This document shows positions 54,428-63,041 of a stretch of DNA of 64,000 bases, one piece after another. The notes beneath the pieces were generated by a model that saw only the letters and a list, made by a program, of their open reading frames with translations, was not told the origin of the DNA and searched no databases. Numbering within the stretch: position 1 is the stretch's first letter; each line of letters opens with the position of its first letter. The translations under genes were made by a program, and so were the position numbers. Source of the stretch: Bryobacteraceae bacterium (lineage in GTDB: Bacteria > Acidobacteriota > Terriglobia > Bryobacterales > Bryobacteraceae); NCBI GenBank assembly GCA_026002855.1, contig BPGD01000001.1, positions 2,984,001 to 3,048,000 on the forward strand, written 5' to 3'.

Positions 54428-55735
54428 ATGGCACAAAACCGTCTTCTTGTGACTGATGAGCGTACCGGCCGGCAGTACGAGCTGCCCATCACCGATGGCA
54501 CGATCCACGCTCCAGACCTGCGGCAGATCAAGACCTCGCCCGACGATTTCGGGCTGATGAGCTATGATCCGGCCTTTCTGAACACCGCAAGCTGCCGCAG
54601 CTCGATCACCTACATCGATGGCGACCGGGGCATCCTGCGCTATCGCGGTTATCCGATCGAAGTGCTGGCCGAACACTGCTCGTTCCTCGAGGTCGCGTAT
54701 CTGATCCTCAACGGCGAGCTTCCCACGCAGGACGAGCTCGACCAGTGGGTGGCGCTGGTGAAGAAGCACATGCTGATCCACGAGACCACCAAGAAGTTCC
54801 TCGAGGGCTTCCGCTATGATGCGCATCCCATGGGGATGCTCATCTCCACCGTGGCGGCGCTGTCCACCGTCTATCCGGACGCGAAAAACGTCCGCGACCC
54901 GAACGTCCGCCGCAAACACATCGTCCGGCTGATCGCGAAGATGCCGACGATCACCGCCTACTGCTACCGGCACAGTTTCGGCCTGCCCTACGTGTATCCG
55001 GACCCGGACCTGGGCTACACCGAGAACTTCATGAACATGCTCTGGCGCCTGATGGAGCCGAAGTACATCGCCAACCCCATCCTGGCCCGCGCGCTGGACA
55101 TCCTCTTCATCCTTCATGCCGACCACGAGCAGAACTGTTCCACCAGCACGATGCGCGTCGTCGGGTCCTCGCTGGCCGATCCTTATGTCGCGGTCGCCGC
55201 GGCGGCCGCCGCTTTGAGCGGGCCGCTGCACGGCGGCGCCAACGAGGAAGTCCTCCACATGCTCGACCAGATCGGCGACGTGAAGAACATCCCGGCCTAC
55301 ATCGAGCGCGTCAAGAAGGGCGAAGTGCGGCTGATGGGCTTCGGCCACCGGGTCTACAAGAACTACGATCCGCGCGCCAAGATCATCAAGCGCACCGCCG
55401 ATGAGGTCTTCTCGGTCACCGGCTACAACCCGAAGATTGAAATTGCGAAGGAACTGGAACGGATCGCACTCTCCGACGAGTACTTCATCAAGCGCAAGCT
55501 CTACCCCAACGTCGACTTTTACTCGGGCATCATCTACGAGGCCATGGGCTTCAAGCCGAGCCTGTTCACCGTGCTGTTCGCCATCCCCCGCGTGGTCGGC
55601 TGGCTGGCCCAATGGGAAGAAATGCTGAACGACCCCGAGCAGAAGATCGCCCGTCCGCGCCAGGTCTACGTCGGCCACGGCGAGCGGCAGTTCGTCCCGA
55701 TCGAAGAGCGCAGGAAGGCCGTCGCCGCGAGCTGA
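54428..55735 (+). CDS. gltA: Citrate synthase
   Basis: Condenses acetyl-CoA and oxaloacetate at the entry to the TCA cycle. The 435-residue product is of the long (type II-like) class. The active-site residues are H268 in GPLHGGANEE, H307 in GFGHRVYKNYDPRA and D363 in NVDFYSG; ADHEQNCSTST precedes them. GGGGGT before ATG 54428 favours this start over GTG 54422. The N-terminal YELPITDGTIHAPDLRQI region is also typical. No other TCA gene is adjacent. Confidence 0.96.
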   Translation: MAQNRLLVTDERTGRQYELPITDGTIHAPDLRQIKTSPDDFGLMSYDPAFLNTASCRSSITYIDGDRGILRYRGYPIEVLAEHCSFLEVAYLILNGELPTQDELDQWVALVKKHMLIHETTKKFLEGFRYDAHPMGMLISTVAALSTVYPDAKNVRDPNVRRKHIVRLIAKMPTITAYCYRHSFGLPYVYPDPDLGYTENFMNMLWRLMEPKYIANPILARALDILFILHADHEQNCSTSTMRVVGSSLADPYVAVAAAAAALSGPLHGGANEEVLHMLDQIGDVKNIPAYIERVKKGEVRLMGFGHRVYKNYDPRAKIIKRTADEVFSVTGYNPKIEIAKELERIALSDEYFIKRKLYPNVDFYSGIIYEAMGFKPSLFTVLFAIPRVVGWLAQWEEMLNDPEQKIARPRQVYVGHGERQFVPIEERRKAVAAS

Positions 55736-55749
55736 CGCTCCGACAGGGC

Positions 55750-55778
55750 TTGCCTTCAGGCAGAGCTTCCTGTACCCT
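55750..55778 (+). promoter_or_regulatory. Promoter of the small secreted protein gene
   Basis: TTGCCT (55750-55755), a 17-base spacer and TACCCT (55773-55778), about 45 bases before the ATG at 55823, which has a strong AAGGAGG site. Confidence 0.4.
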
Positions 55779-55822
55779 TGTGTTCGGATTCCTCTGGAAT
55801 CCGAGTCAAAAGGAGGGATGCG

Positions 55823-56125
55823 ATGAGAAAAGCAATCCTGGGTGTGTTGCTGCTCGGCTTCACCGCGCTGGCGGGCGAATGGACCGGCTACATCAGCGAA
55901 GACAAGTGCGGCGCGAAGCACCAGTCCGGCTCGGCGTCGGATGTTTCGTGCGTCAAGGCCTGCATCAAGGGCGGCGCCAAACCGGTGCTGGTCACCGGCG
56001 GCAATGTCGTCCGGCTGGCCAACCCGGAAAAGGTGCCGGAAAGCCTGTACGGGCTGAAGGCGAAGGTCACCGGCGAGCTGAAGGACGGCGTTCTCCACAT
56101 CGCCAGCATCCAGAAGGCGGAATAA
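55823..56125 (+). CDS. Small secreted protein with paired cysteines
   Basis: A 100-residue exported protein: a signal peptide (MRKAILGVLLLGFTALAG), then EWTGYISEDKCGAKHQSGSASDVSCVKACIKGG with three cysteines, and a C-terminal OB-like strand set (VRLANPEKVPESLYGLKAKVTGELKDGVLHIASI). This pattern recurs in Acidobacteriota; the function is unknown. AAGGAGGG 6 bases before the ATG makes expression very likely. It is convergent with the M14 peptidase gene. Confidence 0.8.
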   Translation: MRKAILGVLLLGFTALAGEWTGYISEDKCGAKHQSGSASDVSCVKACIKGGAKPVLVTGGNVVRLANPEKVPESLYGLKAKVTGELKDGVLHIASIQKAE

Positions 56126-56130
56126 CGGCG

Positions 56131-56166
56131 GCCGCGCCGCTTGAGGGTTCACTCGAGCGGCGCGGC
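56131..56166 (+). terminator. Hairpin between convergent genes
   Basis: A 15-bp stem with one G-T wobble (GCCGCGCCGCTTGAG with CTCGAGCGGCGCGGC) and a 6-base loop GGTTCA. It contains the stop codon of the M14 gene. There is no good T-tract on either side, so it may serve both genes mainly as an mRNA 3' stem. Confidence 0.5.
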
Positions 56167-58638
56167 TGAGCTTTGCCAGACGGCATTCAGAACCAGACGG
56201 AAGGTGCCGAACGTCTGGCCGCGGAACTGCGGGCGGAAGCCGAACAGGACCACGCGGCCCTTTCCGAGCGGTGCTTCCACGGCAGCGGGCTTGCCCGCCA
56301 CCACGCGCTCACCCGACACCCACCCGCTCGCCAGCAGGTTTGATTTCGCATACCAGACAAAGGCGCGCGGCCGGCGCTGGGCCGCCGACTCGCGGATCTC
56401 GAAAAACTGGCCGCCGGTCGAGGTGGCGTAATGTTCGGCCGGCATGCCGAAGGCGAGCGGGTGCTTCGGATCGGCCGTCATCCGCAGGACCGAGCCGGGG
56501 CAGAACCACCCGCCGGCCTGCTCCGGCGGCTGGCCCTCGCCCCCGGGCCCAGAGCGCAGGCCGCCGCGAACGTCGATGGGAAACAGCGTCAGTGGAAGCT
56601 CCGTCGCCTGGTCGAACGCGATCAACGTGCCGCCAGCGCGGACAAATTCTTCAAGCTGCCGCGCCCCCTCCAGCCCGATTCCTCCGGTGTACTCGGGCCG
56701 TTGCCGCGCCGTCTCTCCGGCACGGAGCTGCACCACCTCCGGCGTGCCGTGAAGGATCGACTGCATTGTCTGCTGCGCCAGCACAATGACGTCAAAGCGC
56801 GCGCGCAGTCCGCCCCGCCGGATGTCTGCGTTGCGCAGCACTTCATAAGGCGTCTGGAACTGGTCGAAGAGCCACTGCGTCCAGCCTGCGTCCATATTCG
56901 CGGTCCAGGGCACATAGAGGCCGGCACGTGGCAGCTTCAGCTCCCAGCCGGCCGAAGGCCGATCCGGGGAGAGCTGCCCGTCCTGGGTCAGGTAGAGGTG
57001 CCGGCCTGCGCGCAAGGCGGCGGCGATGGCCAGAAATGAGGAGTTCTGGCGGAGGTCGAGCGCCGGCTCGGGGATCGGGATCCGGTCCAGCCGCTCCGTC
57101 CGTGCCTCAAAGGGCTGATTGATCCGCTCCACGCGGACGCCCATCTGGTAGGGGAGAGTCCATCCGGCCAGATCATAGGGTCTGCGCACCTGACCGCCGG
57201 CGCCGGTGCGCATTTCCGGGTACTTCTGCGGCTCCATCAGGTCTGTCAGATACCCGCGAAAGGGCTGGCCCGCGTAAAGGATGTAAGCGCCCGCCGGATA
57301 CGGCCGGCCGTCGGCCGTGAAGGGCGCGGCGGCGCGATGAACCTCGACGCCTGCCCATTGGAGCCGTTCGAGCATCTGCGCGGCGCTCCAGGCGTCGTGC
57401 TGGTCCGGCGGCACGATCCAGGCGAACGGGTTGCCGCGGCGGCCGGCCTCGATGTTGGCCCGCGCCATCTCCCACGCCTTCAGCAGGTAGTGCGTGCGGT
57501 TGTGCGCCGCCTCGGAGAGGATGGCGAAGTCGGCCGTGAGCATGTAATCGACGGCATCGCGCAGCGCCCAGCGGCCGCCGGTCCAGGGTTTTGGATAAAA
57601 GACGGTCGGTTCGCGCGCCGGCAGGCCGTTTGAAAACCGTTCCGGAATTTCGGAGGTCTTGTATTCCCTGGGCGTCGCATAATAATAAAGGGCTGTTTCG
57701 GTGAGAATTCCGTGCATATTATGGAATGCCGGTGCCGACCGCAGCCCCCCGTTCCACCAGGCGTCGAAACTGAGGTAGGACACCACGCCCGCCTTGTCCT
57801 CGCGCAGAAACCGCTCCTTCATGATGCTGCCGAGACGGTTGATCCCCTCCATCACCGCCGCCGGAATGTTGGGGTTCAGCGGCTCGGCGTACGGGGGGAT
57901 GAAAATCCGCGCCGGAAATGGCGCCACCTGATGCTGGTTGTAGACGATTTGCGGGAACCATTCCTGAAAAAGCATCCGTCCGACGTGGCGCGTTTCGGCC
58001 AAATTGTACATGAAATAGTCCCGGTTATTGTCGTGGCCGGCGTACTTCTGGTACAGCCAGGGCAGCGGCGCAATCTCATAGGGCGAGCCGACATTGCGGG
58101 CGTACCAGCCGGCCACCATCTCCAGACCGTCCGGGTTGATCACCGGAATCTGGATCAGCACGACTTCGGAGCGGATCCGGCGCGCCTCTTCCGATTCGTC
58201 GGTGATCACTCGCCAGGCAAGGTGTGGCGCCTGTTGCACCGGCGCCACTTCGGTGGCATGAAGACCGGAGTCAATCCAGACAATGGCTTTCCCCTCGGCG
58301 GCCAGCTTCCGCGCCTCTTCGGCCGTGGCCTGCCCGAGCGCCAGCCGGCGGTTGATCTCGCGCAGGCGGTCAAGCTGCTTCAGGTTGGCAGGGTCGCTCA
58401 GGAAGGCCGCATACAGGGGGCGGCCCTCGCTGCTTGTGCCGAACTGCACCAGCCGGATTCGATCCGATGCGGCGGCGAGTTTCTGAAAGTAAGACACGAC
58501 CTGTTCATAACCTGCCAGCTTGTAGTCGTCGCCGGGATCGAACCCGAAGTGCTCTCGAGGCGACGGCGGCGCCGCCACCAGCGGCAGCGCGCACAGCAGC
58601 AGCCAGACACGGCGGGAAAGGAGCTTTCCAGAGGACAT
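56149..58638 (-). CDS. Exported M14 family zinc carboxypeptidase
   Basis: An 829-residue secreted metallopeptidase with a signal peptide (LLSRRVWLLLCALPLVAA). The zinc ligands are H127 and E130 in GLHATEV and H236 in YNQHQ; the substrate arginine is R206 in GHDNNRDYFM. The catalytic domain spans about 35-400. The long C-terminal part resembles a glutamine-amidotransferase-like region (FDVIVLAQQTM, GGTLIAFDQATELPL) seen in many acidobacterial M14 proteins. ATG 58638 follows TAGGAT by 8 bases with no Shine-Dalgarno. It may trim peptides or peptidoglycan; the substrate is not known. Confidence 0.88.
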   Translation of the reverse strand: MSSGKLLSRRVWLLLCALPLVAAPPSPREHFGFDPGDDYKLAGYEQVVSYFQKLAAASDRIRLVQFGTSSEGRPLYAAFLSDPANLKQLDRLREINRRLALGQATAEEARKLAAEGKAIVWIDSGLHATEVAPVQQAPHLAWRVITDESEEARRIRSEVVLIQIPVINPDGLEMVAGWYARNVGSPYEIAPLPWLYQKYAGHDNNRDYFMYNLAETRHVGRMLFQEWFPQIVYNQHQVAPFPARIFIPPYAEPLNPNIPAAVMEGINRLGSIMKERFLREDKAGVVSYLSFDAWWNGGLRSAPAFHNMHGILTETALYYYATPREYKTSEIPERFSNGLPAREPTVFYPKPWTGGRWALRDAVDYMLTADFAILSEAAHNRTHYLLKAWEMARANIEAGRRGNPFAWIVPPDQHDAWSAAQMLERLQWAGVEVHRAAAPFTADGRPYPAGAYILYAGQPFRGYLTDLMEPQKYPEMRTGAGGQVRRPYDLAGWTLPYQMGVRVERINQPFEARTERLDRIPIPEPALDLRQNSSFLAIAAALRAGRHLYLTQDGQLSPDRPSAGWELKLPRAGLYVPWTANMDAGWTQWLFDQFQTPYEVLRNADIRRGGLRARFDVIVLAQQTMQSILHGTPEVVQLRAGETARQRPEYTGGIGLEGARQLEEFVRAGGTLIAFDQATELPLTLFPIDVRGGLRSGPGGEGQPPEQAGGWFCPGSVLRMTADPKHPLAFGMPAEHYATSTGGQFFEIRESAAQRRPRAFVWYAKSNLLASGWVSGERVVAGKPAAVEAPLGKGRVVLFGFRPQFRGQTFGTFRLVLNAVWQSSAAPLE

Positions 58639-58646
58639 ATGACACA

Positions 58647-58652
58647 ATCCTA
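58647..58652 (-). promoter_or_regulatory. -10-like TAGGAT 8 bases before the M14 peptidase start
   Basis: The hexamer is on the minus strand and would start transcription within a base or two of the ATG at 58638. No -35 and no Shine-Dalgarno are seen. Confidence 0.35.
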
Positions 58653-58819
58653 GTCGATGCGCGGGCGGCCGCGGCCCGCCGGGGGGACGGCCCCATGGAG
58701 CCGGGAGGCGAGCCTGGCGCACGGCGCCGGGAAATCTCTTCGCGGGACCCGAATGCACGCCCGCCGGCGGGAAACGCGGCGGAGACGTCCGTGGAGGAGA
58801 TGTTCACACCATCTTCCAA

Positions 58820-59626
58820 TCAGCCGCCTTCGGGGCTCAGGAGCAGACACCGCCATTCGTCGCGCGCAAGCGTCTCCGTTACGGCGAATCCGTGCGCCCG
58901 AAGGACACGCTCGACCTCCCCTGCATCGGACGCCGGGAAACCGCTCAGGATGAGCAGCCGCGGCCGCAGCCGGGCGTATTCCGGCGCGAGCTGGGCGTGA
59001 GTGGCGGCATTGATGTTGGCGACGACCACGTCGAAGGCGCCGCCGCGCACGGCCCGCGCGGATCCGCAGAACAGATGGGCGCGGGCCCCATCGGAACGCA
59101 GATTGGCGCGCGCCGTTTCGAGCGCGGCGAGGTCGATGTCACACCCAACGGCAGGCGCCGCGCCCAGCAGGGACGCTGCCGAGGCGAGAATCCCCGAGCC
59201 TGTGCCCACGTCGAGTACGCGATCTCCAGGACGGAGGTGCGCGTCCAGCGCTTCCAGGCAGAGCTGCGTGGCCGGATGGGCGCCCGTGCCCAGCGCCTGC
59301 CCCGGATGCACTACCAGCCTCAGCCTGCCGCGTGGCGTGGGGCTCTCGTCCCATTCGGGCGCCAGGTACAGGCGCTGGCCCAGCGGGAAGGCGGGCCACG
59401 CCTGGCGCGATGCGGCCTCCCAGTCGATGTCCTGCACGGGTTCCACGCGGCCGCTGAAAGCGGAGAACTCCTCCGCGAGCCCTGCCGCGCATTCGAAATA
59501 CGCCTTCAACTGGCAGCGCCCGCCCGGCAGCGGAACCTCCTCGATGCCCTGGGCGCCGCGCTCCCACAGCTCTGCGGAAAGCAGCTCCGCCTCCTCGCCC
59601 GCGCAGGTCAGCACAAGCAGATCCAT
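58820..59626 (-). CDS. prmA: Ribosomal protein L11 methyltransferase (PrmA-like)
   Basis: A 268-residue SAM-dependent methyltransferase. HPGQALGTGAHPATQLCLEAL (about 107-127) corresponds to the PrmA signature, followed by motif I DVGTGSGILA (139-148), the acidic CDIDLAALETARAN, and VVANINAATHAQLAPEY, the post-motif. The N-terminal about 60 residues form the L11-recognition domain. GGAGGGG precedes ATG 59626. It lies 49 bases after the small zinc ribbon gene on the same strand, perhaps in one operon with it. Confidence 0.87.
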   Translation of the reverse strand: MDLLVLTCAGEEAELLSAELWERGAQGIEEVPLPGGRCQLKAYFECAAGLAEEFSAFSGRVEPVQDIDWEAASRQAWPAFPLGQRLYLAPEWDESPTPRGRLRLVVHPGQALGTGAHPATQLCLEALDAHLRPGDRVLDVGTGSGILASAASLLGAAPAVGCDIDLAALETARANLRSDGARAHLFCGSARAVRGGAFDVVVANINAATHAQLAPEYARLRPRLLILSGFPASDAGEVERVLRAHGFAVTETLARDEWRCLLLSPEGG

Positions 59627-59675
59627 GGCCCCTCCGTGCGGCAGACAGGGCGGCCGGCGGGCGGAAGCCCGCGCG

Positions 59676-59840
59676 TCAATAGTAGTCGGCGCAGCTCATG
59701 AAATAGCCGCATTCCGGACAAAACAATTTGCATTTTTTCTGTTCCAGGCGCCGCGAGCAGACGGGACACCAGACCATCGGCTCGAAGTCCGCCGCCGGCG
59801 CGTCGCGCTCACTGGCCCTGTTGGCCGTCTCCTCAGGCAT
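59676..59840 (-). CDS. Small zinc-ribbon protein (54 aa)
   Basis: A 54-residue protein starting at ATG 59840. A polar N-terminus (MPEETANRASERDAP) leads to VWCPVC at 24-28, then KCKLFCPECGYFMSC. The CxxC pairs C25/C28 and C41/C44, with C37 and C50 nearby, form a likely zinc ribbon. TATACT lies 6 bases before the ATG and no Shine-Dalgarno is seen. It sits between lexA (29 bases away) and prmA. A protein- or nucleic-acid-binding role is possible; no family assigned. Confidence 0.65.
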   Translation of the reverse strand: MPEETANRASERDAPAADFEPMVWCPVCSRRLEQKKCKLFCPECGYFMSCADYY

Positions 59841-59846
59841 GACACG

Positions 59847-59852
59847 AGTATA
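59847..59852 (-). promoter_or_regulatory. -10-like TATACT 6 bases before the small zinc-ribbon gene
   Basis: On the minus strand, TATACT precedes ATG 59840 by 6 bases with no Shine-Dalgarno, consistent with a leaderless transcript. No clear -35. Confidence 0.4.
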
Positions 59853-59869
59853 GAGCAGCTCTCACGCCG

Positions 59870-60490
59870 TCAGCCGAGGCGGCGGATCACCGTCCGCACC
59901 ACTCCCTGGATGACCAGGTCCGCCCGTGGGTGCAGCTCCGGGTAGGCGGGATTTTCCGCCTTCAGGTACCAGGCGCCGCGCACCTTGACCAGCCGCTTCA
60001 GCGTCGATTCGCCATCGATCAGCGCCACGACAATCTGCCCGGCGCGCGGCTCCGGGTTCGGCTCCACCAGCACCAGGTCGCCGTCGAGAATGCCCGCGTC
60101 CTTCATCGAATCGCCGCGCACCTTGAGCACGAAAGAGCCCGGCTTCGGGCGAAAGCCAAGCAGCGCTTCGTCGAGCCAGGCCTCTCCGGCAGGCCCGGCG
60201 CCGCTCACCGGCTGCGGCGGCCCGGCGGGCACCGCGCCGTAGACGGGCAGTGCGCAGACGCGCGCCGGCGCGGCCTCCCGCTCCTGCGGCACGTCGATGC
60301 GGCGCGAGCCGCGCTGCGAAAGGCGGATGACGCCCTTCGCCGCCAGCGCGCGCAGGTGCCCGGCTACGCCATTCGGGCTATGGATGCCGAACTGGCGCTG
60401 GATCTCCGGGATCGACGGCGAACAGCCGTTCTCGCGCCGGTAGGCGAGGATGAAATCGTAGATCTGCTGCTGCCGCGCGGTGAGCCTCAT
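59870..60490 (-). CDS. lexA: LexA repressor
   Basis: The SOS-response repressor, 206 residues. The N-terminal winged helix begins MRLTARQQQIYDFILAYRRENGCSPSIPEI. The autoprotease domain holds the cleavage bond A89-G90 (YGAVPAGPP), nucleophile S128 (RGDSMKDAGI) and base K165 (GESTLKRL). All are conserved. The ATG sits at the predicted transcription start, with a palindrome over its promoter (listed separately), so the gene probably regulates itself. It is divergent from the DUF72 gene across 77 bases. Confidence 0.94.
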   Translation of the reverse strand: MRLTARQQQIYDFILAYRRENGCSPSIPEIQRQFGIHSPNGVAGHLRALAAKGVIRLSQRGSRRIDVPQEREAAPARVCALPVYGAVPAGPPQPVSGAGPAGEAWLDEALLGFRPKPGSFVLKVRGDSMKDAGILDGDLVLVEPNPEPRAGQIVVALIDGESTLKRLVKVRGAWYLKAENPAYPELHPRADLVIQGVVRTVIRRLG

Positions 60491-60492
60491 AC

Positions 60493-60525
60493 TGTAATTA
60501 TTTACACTTCAGCACTCGGCGTCAA
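60493..60525 (-). promoter_or_regulatory. lexA promoter with overlapping TGTAA-N4-TTACA operator
   Basis: On the minus strand, TTGACG (60525-60520), a 17-base spacer and AATAAT (60502-60497). The ATG begins 6 bases after the -10, so the mRNA should start at or next to it. The palindrome TGTAA-TTAT-TTACA (60493-60506) covers the -10. A repressor bound there would block lexA transcription, which suggests it is the LexA box of this organism. Confidence 0.6.
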
Positions 60526-60567
60526 TCCCCGCGCCGCCGCGCGAAAATGGGGCGGGAGGAGCAACGC

Positions 60568-61539
60568 TTGGAAAACCTGCCGCTGTTTGCCGGGCCGGCG
60601 GCGCCGCGGGAGCGTCTGGCGGCGCGGCTGCGCGAGCTGGCCGCCGAGGGCATTTACTTCGGCACGAGCTCGTGGAAATACGAGGGCTGGATCGGCCAGA
60701 TCTACACGCGCGAGCGTTACGTGACGCGCGGCCGCTTTTCTCAGAAGAAATTTGCCGACGAATGTCTGGCTGAATACGCCGAGGTATTTCCCGCCGTGGG
60801 CGGTGATTTTTCGTTTTATCAGTTCCCTTCCAAATCTTACTGGAAACGGCTGTTTTCTGTCGCGCCGCGCCACCTGAAGTTCGGGCTCAAGGTGCCGGAA
60901 ACCATCACGGTGAAGGAATGGCCCGGCCATGCGCGCTACGGAGAACGCAGTGGAAAGCCGAACGAACACTACCTGGACGCGGAGCTTTTCCGCCGGGCGT
61001 TCCTGGAGCCGCTGGAGGACGAGGCGGACCGCATCGGTGTCCTGATCTTTGAGTTCGGCATGATGGGCAGGCGGCATTATGAAAATGTGGAGGCATTTGC
61101 CGCCGATCTGCGAAAATTCCTGCGCGCTCTGCCTGGCGGATGGCGCTACTCGGTGGAGGTGCGCAACCGGGAATATCTCGACAGGCCGTACTTTGATGCG
61201 CTGCGCGAGCGCGGCGCGGCGCACGTCTTCAACGCCTGGACCCGCATGCCGCCCCTCGACGAACAGGCGCGCATCGAAGCCGCCTACACGGCGGACTTCC
61301 TGGTGGCGCGGGCGCTGCTGCGCTACGGCCGCACCTACGAGCAGGCGGTGGCGATGTTTGAACCCTACGACCGCCTTCAGGAGGTGAACGAGAGCGCGCG
61401 CCGCGGCCTGCGAATGCTGGCCGAACGGGCGCGCCAAAACAGGCAGATGGCCTTCCTGTTTGTCAACAACCGTCTGGAGGGCAATGCGCCGGCGACGATT
61501 CAGGCGGTGGTCGACTCGCTTCCTCCGAGCTCCCAGTGA
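60568..61539 (+). CDS. DUF72 family protein
   Basis: A 323-residue TIM-barrel-like DUF72 protein. The conserved opening GIYFGTSSWKYEGWIGQIY and later FSFYQFPSKSYWKRL, FGLKVPETIT and YSVEVRNREYL are typical of the family, whose function is not known. The first in-frame ATG is 60547, but GGGAGGAG lies between it and TTG 60568 with ideal spacing, so I take the TTG as the start. It is divergent from lexA, so a damage-response link is possible but not shown. Its last 40 bases overlap the convergent SDR gene. Confidence 0.88.
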   Translation: MENLPLFAGPAAPRERLAARLRELAAEGIYFGTSSWKYEGWIGQIYTRERYVTRGRFSQKKFADECLAEYAEVFPAVGGDFSFYQFPSKSYWKRLFSVAPRHLKFGLKVPETITVKEWPGHARYGERSGKPNEHYLDAELFRRAFLEPLEDEADRIGVLIFEFGMMGRRHYENVEAFAADLRKFLRALPGGWRYSVEVRNREYLDRPYFDALRERGAAHVFNAWTRMPPLDEQARIEAAYTADFLVARALLRYGRTYEQAVAMFEPYDRLQEVNESARRGLRMLAERARQNRQMAFLFVNNRLEGNAPATIQAVVDSLPPSSQ

Positions 61540-62270
61540 TCGCCCGCAAAGCGGCCCATGCTCTCGTCCCAGATGCCGAACTTCGCCGCCATCTGGCCGC
61601 CGTCCACCAGCAACGTGGCTCCGGTGATGTAGGAGGCCAGCGGGGAGGCCAGAAACGCGATGGCCGCGGCCACTTCCTCCGGCGCGCCGCCACGGCCGAG
61701 CGGGACATGGCGGAAGTATTCCCGCAGCAGCCTGGCCTGCTCGAAGTGAGCGGCGGTGAGGTCCGTGCGGATCAGGCCGGGGCAGACGGCGTTGACGCGG
61801 ATGCCGAAAGGCCCAAGCTCGTTGGCCGCGGTGCGCAGCAGCCCGAGCAGCCCGGCCTTGGTGGCATTGTAGGCGGCGAGGTCCGCCTCTCCATCGAAGG
61901 AATTCGTGCTCGCCGTGAGCACGATGGAACCGCGACGGCGCGGTTTCATCTGTTGTGCCGCCAGGCGCACCGTGTGGAAGGCGCCGGTGAGATTGATGTC
62001 AAGAAGGCGGCGCCATTCCTCATCCTGGGTCTCATCGAGCCGCCGGAAAATGGCGGTGCCCGCGTTGGCGACGACGACATCGAGCGGGGCGGCCCGCGCA
62101 ATGGCGGCCTCGAGCGCCACAGGGTCGCGGACATCCACGGGCGGATCCCCCTCGATGTCGGCGATGTAGACCTCCGCGCCGCAGGCGCGCAGCGCGGCGG
62201 CGGCCGCCGCTCCGATGCCCCGCGCCCCGCCCGTCACCAGCGCCCGCTGTCCGGACAGATCGATCCGCAT
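61500..62270 (-). CDS. Short-chain dehydrogenase/reductase
   Basis: A 256-residue NAD(P)-dependent SDR. The cofactor motif is TGGARGIG at 13-20, NAG is at 69-71, and the catalytic residues are about S121 (TASTNSF), Y134 and K138 (YNATK). The C-terminal PGLIRTDLT and ITGATLLVDGG are typical. An in-frame ATG at 62279 would add three residues, but TAGAAT lies 7 bases before 62270, so I choose the latter. Substrate unknown. The 3' end overlaps the DUF72 gene by 40 bases. Confidence 0.9.
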   Translation of the reverse strand: MRIDLSGQRALVTGGARGIGAAAAAALRACGAEVYIADIEGDPPVDVRDPVALEAAIARAAPLDVVVANAGTAIFRRLDETQDEEWRRLLDINLTGAFHTVRLAAQQMKPRRRGSIVLTASTNSFDGEADLAAYNATKAGLLGLLRTAANELGPFGIRVNAVCPGLIRTDLTAAHFEQARLLREYFRHVPLGRGGAPEEVAAAIAFLASPLASYITGATLLVDGGQMAAKFGIWDESMGRFAGDHWELGGSESTTA

Positions 62271-62277
62271 GTGCCGC

Positions 62278-62283
62278 ATTCTA
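62278..62283 (-). promoter_or_regulatory. -10 (TAGAAT) 7 bases before the SDR start
   Basis: The hexamer sits on the minus strand and overlaps the alternative ATG at 62279. It implies transcription beginning at the ATG of 62270 and no leader. No clear -35. Confidence 0.45.
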
Positions 62284-62326
62284 CCGCCGGAGCGTTCTCG
62301 CGGCTGTGGCACACTGGAAGGTTCGC

Positions 62327-63037
62327 ATGGGAAACGTCAAGATCGAACTGGCCAGCCAGCGGAAGATCCGGACGCGCAACAAGCTCTACTACCGGTTCAA
62401 CCACTGGCCCATCTGGATCTTCGTCTTCTTCCTGATCCCCGGCCCGATGGTGTTCCGCCTGTTTGAGGAAGGTTTCGGCGGCAGCATGACCTGGTGGCTG
62501 GCGGCGGTGCTCATTGGCACGGGCATCGCCGGCCTGCGGGGCAAACTTCCCGGCTGCGAGCCCGCGCCCTACATCATCCGCTTCACCGAGGACAAGCCCA
62601 ACCCGCTCTATCGGCGCATCTGCTACACGTTCGCCTGGGGCGCGGCGGTCACGTACGCGCTGTTGAACCTGGTGGGCCTTGTGGCCGCCGTCGTCACCGG
62701 CAAATGGATGCTCAAGCAGATCTACCACTACGGCTACTTCCCGGTGGTCATCCCGATCTGGATCCTCGGCCTGCTGGGCAAGCTGCCGCGCGTGAAGCCG
62801 TCCACGGCGGGCGAGGGCGACGAGCGGCGCTATTTCTACGGCACCGTGTGGGCCGTCTGCATCGCGCAGCCGGTCCTGTGGATCCTGTGGAAGACACTGC
62901 CGGTCAACCGCACGACGGACGTTGTGAAACTGGTGGTCTTCGTCGGCATCCTCGCCTTCGTCGGGTATCTGAGCTATCGCGGGCATCTGCCGCGCACGCG
63001 CAAGATCGTGCCGGGCGAGATCGCCGCGCTCGATTGA
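62327..63037 (+). CDS. Multi-pass membrane protein of unknown function
   Basis: A 236-residue protein with about six hydrophobic helices: WPIWIFVFFLIPGPMVF, WWLAAVLIGTGIAGL, YALLNLVGLVAAVV, VVIPIWILGLLG, VCIAQPVLWILW and LVVFVGILAFVGYL. The loops are basic on one side (KIRTRNKLYYRFNH). GGAAGG 5 bases before ATG 62327 decides the start. No family signature is recognised. It is convergent with pgm, with only 4 bases between the stops. Confidence 0.72.
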   Translation: MGNVKIELASQRKIRTRNKLYYRFNHWPIWIFVFFLIPGPMVFRLFEEGFGGSMTWWLAAVLIGTGIAGLRGKLPGCEPAPYIIRFTEDKPNPLYRRICYTFAWGAAVTYALLNLVGLVAAVVTGKWMLKQIYHYGYFPVVIPIWILGLLGKLPRVKPSTAGEGDERRYFYGTVWAVCIAQPVLWILWKTLPVNRTTDVVKLVVFVGILAFVGYLSYRGHLPRTRKIVPGEIAALD

Positions 63038-63041
63038 GCCA

